The position numbers were made by a program, and so were the translations under genes. From contig NC_067196.1 in the NCBI RefSeq assembly GCF_000699445.3, positions 36,662,616-36,726,615 on the forward strand: 64,000 bases of DNA. Direction: 5' to 3'. This document shows, piece by piece, positions 58,035 to 64,000 of this stretch (positions are counted from its first letter, which is position 1; every line of letters begins with the position of its first letter). The DNA is from Schistosoma haematobium. Taxonomy: Eukaryota > Platyhelminthes > Trematoda > Strigeidida > Schistosomatidae. The notes beneath the pieces are model-generated. The model was not told the DNA's origin and did no database searches. It saw only the letters and a program-made list of their open reading frames with translations.

Positions 58035-58535
58035 AATCAATGACGAAAACTACCTACAAACATATTTTTCGATAAAATACATTCTCTATATTTGTAGATT
58101 GTGCATTGATTTATACTAACTTTATTGATTTTCGTTCACATAGTTAATTTCTATTTGAGTCAACTGTATCTGAAATATTCGATAAATCGAATTATGGTCT
58201 CATCGTCAAAAATCGTCTTGTATAATAAAACTGAGTGAGTATTCGGTTGTTGCTTGTTTTTGTTTTGTTTTTTTTCTATGAAGAGGAAAACGTAGTTGAT
58301 GTATAAAGATTACGTTTCATGGAATAATCGAACTGATTGGACTGTACCGTCGTAATAATAACAATGAGACTATGTGAAAAATATTTTTATCATTAGTTTG
58401 ATCTTCATTTAAATTTCATACTTCCATATTGAATTTATCAAGAAATATGAGTAGTTGGAAGTCTTTATGATAATTGAATAAATTTTGATTTTATGTTGTT
58501 TTCTTTTATTTCGTTGTTCAGTGGTCTTGTATGCT
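58035..58535. other. Non-coding stretch
   Basis: Nothing recognised. Confidence 0.4.
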
Positions 58536-58539
58536 GTTA

Positions 58540-59060
58540 GAGGTATGAGGGCGGTTATCACTTCCCGGTTGCCCACACCGTGGAAGGGTTGTTCTGGAGT
58601 TACCTGAAAAGGAAATTGAATTAAAGGTGGTCTTAGTGACCTGAGAGCCTGATCGCAGTGCCCAAGGGACAACTGCTTGAGGTCGGTCACACACGACCTT
58701 TTTATGAGTAATTTTCTTGTTAGCTCCATACTTGTTGAGACCTTACCGCCGGAGACGGATATCCGTGGGATAAGGCGAGGTGTGCATTTTTAGGGTAGAC
58801 CTTTTCTTACCCCACCCCTCCTTGTGGGAAGGCAGCGTCGCTGTCATGCTTGTTGTTTGAGGGAAACAACTCACTTCCGTCACACCTCTGAACAGTCAGC
58901 AGTACGACTTCACATTCGGACCTTGGGTTTGTTGCTTTTATTCTTACCGCTCTTGAACCAACCTGTCTGGCATGGTAGGTCCTTGAAGAACGGTTGTTCC
59001 AGACAGTATAGATCGGTTGCTTTATCACGATATGCAAGCTTGACCACCACGTCAAGGTAG
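58540..59060 (-). mobile_element. LINE 5' region fragment
   Basis: On the minus strand this GC-rich piece starts at CTTGACGTGGTGGTCAAGCT near 59058 and ends, at about 58555, in a frame with QPFHGVGNREVITALIPL. The last block matches GDREVKTALIPLSPPE of the LINE fragment at 5690, so this is the 5' untranslated part and N-terminus of the same family. It stops abruptly at 58540, without the endonuclease. Confidence 0.7.
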
Positions 59061-59064
59061 CAAA

Positions 59065-60415
59065 AACGGTCGGGTTACTTTGTTGTTAGTATAAGATCAT
59101 TATGTGATTAACATGGAGTGCACTCAATTAGTAATATCAACGGTCATTTGAAAGAACTTTACAATAAAAAAATATAATCAGAATGAATGAATACCTACCA
59201 ATAGATGCACAGTTTTACTTCATGTGAATAAACACATTTGAGATTAATTCTTGTGTAAATGCTTAGAACAACTTTATAAGTAAAATTTGTCCTGATATTC
59301 TGGCTCAAATTTACATATTTTTATGAATTTCCTTTAGTTTTGATTAGGTCTATGATGATAATTGTTATATTCAAGATGCATCAATGCCACTACTAATTTT
59401 AATAAGAAGATAGTGTTACTCATTAGGGTTTCACTCGATTATATAACACAAGAGAACTATACTTAGGAGTAAATTATCCTGATTAGTAAACCATGGGTAC
59501 TAGCCATCTATTAGGAAATGACAACGTCATTTATTAATTAGCTGTCATGGTTACTGTATTCTAGGAAATCACCAGAAAGCACTTAACTTGAATTCATTCT
59601 AAGTTGGCGATTTTCGTAAGAACCTAACTGCAGTCTTAAGATAATCGATTCACCATATATTTTTTTAATAAATCTACTTGATACTTTTCTTTTCTGCCCA
59701 CCCAATCGGTACAATGTATTTGATCATTTTCCTAATGTCGTTTAAAGTTTACGAATCATATAGTTTAATAGTTGTCATTTTGTTAAATACTATGTCTTAG
59801 CAATCAAAAGTCAAATACGGTCTCTCAGGATATCTGAGACTAACTAAAAACAAGAGCCTCATCAACGTATTTCCCTTTATCATCTTGTAGAGAGCGAGAA
59901 CAGAAATCTGAACAGAATAACAGAAATTCGCTGAGGTCTCACCAGCTACTCACAACTCATAATACTTAAAAACAACAATTACAAAACAGATTGGAAATGG
60001 TCATATGAATGAGTTTATTTCTAGTCTGTTTTGAACACATATCAATATAGCATAGCGTAGCCAAGATTTAAATAAATTTAAGAGACTGCATAATAATGTT
60101 GATAGTCATAAAAGAATAACTAGTTAGAAATCAATTGTGAGGTAGGAAATAAACGCTAATAATACGTAAGCATAGAATGGGTATAGATCAGTTAAAACAA
60201 AACCACTGATTGAAGAGCGAGTCCAGAAAATAATTCAGAATGTCATCAGTTGAGAGAAAGAACTAAACGGAAATTTGGGATGAAAACACCGTTTGTTACC
60301 AAGACAAGCAAAACTAACTTTGGAAATTAGAGCTTGACTCCTTATCAGTCACTAAACTTAAACCACATATGATAATGAACTCAGAATGGAAAACAAAGTA
60401 GAACACTTTATGCTT
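59065..60415. other. Non-coding stretch
   Basis: Nothing recognised. Confidence 0.4.
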
Positions 60416-60419
60416 TGTA

Positions 60420-60870
60420 AAAAAACTAGTCATACGACCAACATTATTGATGATACACTGTCCACATAACAGTGGAATACAGATAAACATTGTTGACCTT
60501 CATCCTTTGTTGGTACCGCAAATGAATTTGAATGTTTTGTAGCGGTAAATAAATCCCCAAAATAAATAGCTCTGTAAGTTTTCGACATTGGATGCTGACC
60601 ATATGTTTTAGTGGACTCATCTAGCTGAAGGCGCTCGGTCAGGCATCCGCACCAGATCACGTGTGGTAACGCCGTGCTCAACATCAACCGCAATCGCTAG
60701 CCAGATTAGATCAGAGAATTCCGATATATTGGTTATCGCCAAATACACTCTTCCGATCTCCTCGACTCTGTCTTTTGATTTCTCTGGGTGGGAACGAAAT
60801 ATATTAGAAGGTGTTACTGGTAGAAGCGTTGTCAAACACTGAATACCTGTGACATCATCAGTTTAATTGC
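60420..60870 (-). mobile_element. CR1-like LINE 3' end
   Basis: LPHVIWCGCLTERLQLDEST and ELFILG-type blocks on the minus strand match the 3' part of the fossil at 12575-12830 (FPLVIWCGCMTERLQLGVS). It begins near a SNLASDCG-type block and has no polymerase motifs. Confidence 0.65.
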
Positions 60871-60928
60871 ACTTGATTCCGTTTATGTAGCAGCGATTGC
60901 TCATCCTCTGCAAAGATATTAATCTGCA

Positions 60929-61204
60929 ATGATCGATGTGGATATTCGTGCAGAGTACGCAACAAACACAATTTTTAGATGTAATATAAACCTTTCTGTA
61001 TTGTATTTCAAACCTTACCCATCTAATTCTAGATATAACGCTGTTTTCGGAGCCAAAGATATTACGTGTATTCAAAACTTGAAAGCATTTTTATTCACAA
61101 CGCCTCTGAAACGGACGATCCCAAACGCAGTCAAATCAAATGTCAGAAATGAAGAAGTTTGCAGGTATATTTGGAAGATAATCGATCCGTCGTGTAATAT
61201 ATGA
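60929..61204 (+). other. Unassigned open frame between LINE ends
   Basis: A 91-codon frame with balanced composition (ends KIIDPSCNI) lies between two oppositely oriented CR1-like 3' ends. I do not recognise it, and I see no splice sites or poly(A) signal that would make it a gene. Confidence 0.2.
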
Positions 61205-61235
61205 GTTAAGACAACTAGTTGTTGCGAGGGACGTG

Positions 61236-61330
61236 TAGCACCTAAAGGTGATCTGGAGCAGATGCTTAACCGAGAGCATCAAGTTAGGGTGTGTCCATCA
61301 AAATTAATGAGGTCAGCGTCAGTGTCGACC
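61236..61330 (+). mobile_element. CR1-like LINE 3' end, plus copy
   Basis: GATCTGGAGCAGATGCTTAA, then tgtgtccatcaaaattaatg, aligns with the minus strand of 12765-12690 (GATCTGGTGCGGATGCATGA, tgtgtccattaaaactgatg). Confidence 0.55.
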
Positions 61331-61334
61331 ACTT

Positions 61335-63030
61335 GCAGGACGATCTGTTTTCCGGATATCTTTAACGTTACATGCTGTTGTTAGACAAATAGATTTGATT
61401 CCTGTTAGAATTCATTTAGTCGTGAATTATTAACGTTATGGTAATACTAACTATAGTGATCAAGTTCTGTTACTCCTCTCCATTTACAGCAATGGCCTTA
61501 TGTACAGACTTCACAGTATCTAAAACTTGTTCAACATTTTAGCAGCTAGTGCTAATTATCTAATTATCTATTATTGAGTACGAATAAGTTACTCGTCATT
61601 CCGAAAAGTATAGTTTTAGCATTTTAAGAGGAGTGTATTACCGTTATGAGGTAATTTGATTCAATCAATTCAAACAGCAACGATTCAAAACTAAAGAAGT
61701 AGTGTGGCACCCACAAAACTTAGAGTGCAGTCAAAACAAAGTAAACACAGTCCACTACAAACTACCGACAAGAAGACACACTAAGAAAACAAGAAACCTT
61801 GGCAAACTTGATCATAACAATTTTATCCGGCGCCCAAATTTAACGGAATACTCTAATAAATGATCGGAAATATGCAGAAACGTTTTTACGGCATTCACAC
61901 GAAATATTCAAAAAACTCTCACATTAAAAGATCTATAAAATCTAACTGAATTCAATGAAGATAACCCAATAAGAAGTAACGATTGAAATACTATGCAGCC
62001 GGAAGTTGGTCGCTGAAAATTTTCAGTAACTAGATATAATTGATATCTTGCAGAAACATTTAAGAATAAACTTTGGAAAATAATAGAAAATACGATGCTT
62101 AATACTTCTTTAACTTTAAAGAAAATTACAAGAATTAATGAATGAAGGGGGTATAGCCTTTGGGATTGAGGCAAAACATGGTCTGTTTCACTGGGTTGCT
62201 AGAACTAAACAGTTTGTGTGTAAGTTTAATTAAGGGTCACAAAACTTTTGTTGTAGAAACTCAGTATATCACTTACTTTTTTATTCTAAGAATGGAAAAG
62301 TTAGACATAATAAGATCGTCAGACAAGACAAACTTATTTTATAACCTACGAGGTTCATTCATTTTCTGCAAATTATTACCCAGTTACTCGAACAACAAGT
62401 TTGAAGCTTAGAATAACTGCCACCAGTATCATAATAATTAGGCAACGATCCAGAGAGAACAGCCAATTTGTACATATATGAAGAGTAACAAGTTGGAGAT
62501 CGCTCGGAAGCATAAACACACTATGTAAAGTATGAAGAGGTCTGCATTTTAAACCATGTGATCTCAGCTTATTTTCTGAATAAAACACGGTTCTCATGTA
62601 CTGAAAACCACTTAATATAATCATCTTTTTAAAAGAATCGAATAGCCAACGTAAGTTTTGAAACTGGTTTACAAACGAGAAGCATTATTTTAACGTGATT
62701 TGTATCTCGCAAACATCTGCTGTGTCCATACCCAACAAAATACCATTTTTGATCCAAAGAATCCATCCTGAGGTTAACGTTTGGTAGATCAATTTTCTTT
62801 TTAAGTTTAATGCGAATTGATTGCATTAGCTTACTTTCTAATTCTTACAGGTTTTCACGTTAGGAGGCTAATTTCACCATATTTCAGGTGTTCATATTCC
62901 CCCTTCTTTTATCCGTTAAGAGTACATTAATTCTTTCCTCATGTTCTCAAACGTCTGTCCTAATTTGTTCAAAAAATTAACTCTCACTATGTTCACTAGT
63001 AACATATATCAGTGACCTGGCTGCTGTTTT
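61335..63030. other. Non-coding stretch
   Basis: Nothing recognised; open frames near 61908-62826 on both strands lack motifs. Confidence 0.4.
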
Positions 63031-63034
63031 GCCG

Positions 63035-63780
63035 TCACCTCTAGTATGTGGTGCGACAAGTGTAAAGGGTAGTTTCACAAATCATGCACGGACCTTACAG
63101 CAAATACTTGACACAGACTCAGTAAGAAAATTCTCAAGTGGATATCAGTCACATCGAAGAGCAATATTGAAGGTATTTTGAGCAACATCATCAGTCTTCT
63201 GACAGGTTTGCCAAACAATTATCAGAAACTCTGTAAAAAGCGGTCCCGAAACAGACTGGGAAACAAAGAAGCACTGTTATTTAAAGGGTTAAAAATAATC
63301 AAAATTCCAAAATACTTAACAGCCTAGGTCTTGGAAAATAAAACCATTAATACACCGGGCGTACAATCTACTCCTAAGATTATTTGACCAATTAGTAGCA
63401 ACCACGGGAACTCGAACTACAATTCACCCGCCGGAAAATACCCAACCTTGGAGTTTCCAAAAACCTGGGGAACAGATTGAAGTTTGTGATGATTCCTTAA
63501 TGATCAAGAGCCTCAAAGACCGCTCTGATTTTTTATCTCACTTCACGAAACAGAAACAACAGGATGCTTTATGGATTTAAACAGGAAACTAAAACTCTCA
63601 AAAACAGAACCGCTAACGGTCATATGACATACCTGGAGGAAGCACATAAAACATCCAAATCGTTCAAGACTATGTAACGGTTACTATCGCTGCCGACAGA
63701 GAGGATGTTGTGCATGTCAGTCACCTGACGAAGTCAGAATGAGACGTGTGGGTACTGTTTGATCACACCATTCTTAATCA
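63035..63780 (+). pseudogene. LINE ORF1 with PHD-type zinc finger, decayed
   Basis: Frames with stops give MWCDKCKG, then FHKSCTDLTANT (about 63050-63110), the Cys-x2-Cys and His/Cys pattern of a PHD finger. Then come LSKKILKWISV, GILSNIISLLTGLPNN and RSRNRLGNKEALL. CR1-like elements carry such a finger in ORF1. It runs on the opposite strand from the CR1-like end at 60.4 kb. Confidence 0.55.
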
Positions 63781-63784
63781 TTAC

Positions 63785-64000
63785 TGCACAAACGTTTATA
63801 CTAATATCACGTTTTGCTTTAAGTCCCATTATATAAATTCACATTATTTTCACTCAAGTGCACTTAAAGTTGATGTTTTACGCAAGATGTCAATAGTCAA
63901 TGTACTCTCGTTATTATGGTCAGTCATTTGGTGCATCAGTTGTCCTTTTCTTTTCTCTCTCTTTTCCATCCACGAAACGTTTACTTCTAAACATTCAAAG
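63785..64000. other. Window end, non-coding
   Basis: Nothing recognised. Confidence 0.4.

Overview
This 64 kb window is AT-rich, gene-poor eukaryotic DNA. It looks like a blood fluke (Schistosoma or a close relative). Three things point there: a dense mix of tRNA-derived SINEs that carry hammerhead ribozymes (the Smalpha type and relatives), decayed LINEs of the SR2/RTE and CR1-like kinds known from schistosomes, and protein-coding introns of only 32 and 34 bp. The species call is inference; nothing here fixes it.

Two host genes can be supported. The first is complete, on the minus strand at 12248-11634. It has three exons and encodes a 182-residue, probably mitochondrial, rhodanese-fold protein whose catalytic cysteine loop has been lost. 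The second is a neuropeptide precursor on the plus strand: a signal-peptide exon near 47048-47164 and a terminal exon at 53027-53217 that carries the amidation cassette RYIRFGKR. The intron is about 6 kb and the exact junction is unresolved. A third locus, minus 16498-15902, gives a phase-consistent 182-residue reading frame only if two introns of 25 and 23 bp are accepted; it is reported as uncertain.

Almost everything else recognisable is retroelement debris. At 2.2-14.7 kb there are an RTE 3' end, a minus-strand LINE endonuclease remnant, a long RTE copy (5.7-8.0 kb) with an internal reverse-transcriptase deletion, two LINE 3' ends, the rhodanese gene, and a fossil CR1/jockey-like element. 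At 19.5-37 kb there are LINE 3' ends on both strands (19.5-20.3, 24.9-25.5, 26.7, 33.0, 36.9 kb). From 27 to 57 kb SINEs dominate, with three tRNA-derived hammerhead families: five Smalpha copies, ten loci of a second family (SINE-B here), and one copy of a third (SINE-C here) nested inside a SINE-B. A further hammerhead-like repeat, probably from Penelope-like elements, recurs at 4.5, 9.0, 27.4, 31.9, 48.0 and 52.8 kb. A Penelope GIY-YIG endonuclease remnant lies at 55.7-56.1 kb. The right end (58.5-63.8 kb) has a LINE 5' region, CR1-like 3' ends on both strands and a PHD-finger ORF1 remnant.

The most informative observations are: (1) the RYIRFamide/YIRFamide precursor; (2) the inactive rhodanese; (3) the hammerhead census, with some complete catalytic cores and one core substitution (C3 to U) shared by three SINE-B copies; (4) hammerhead-like motifs with one extra A after the core; and (5) nested or head-to-head SINEs and a near-perfect foldback. 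All calls come from reading the sequence by eye; no search was run.
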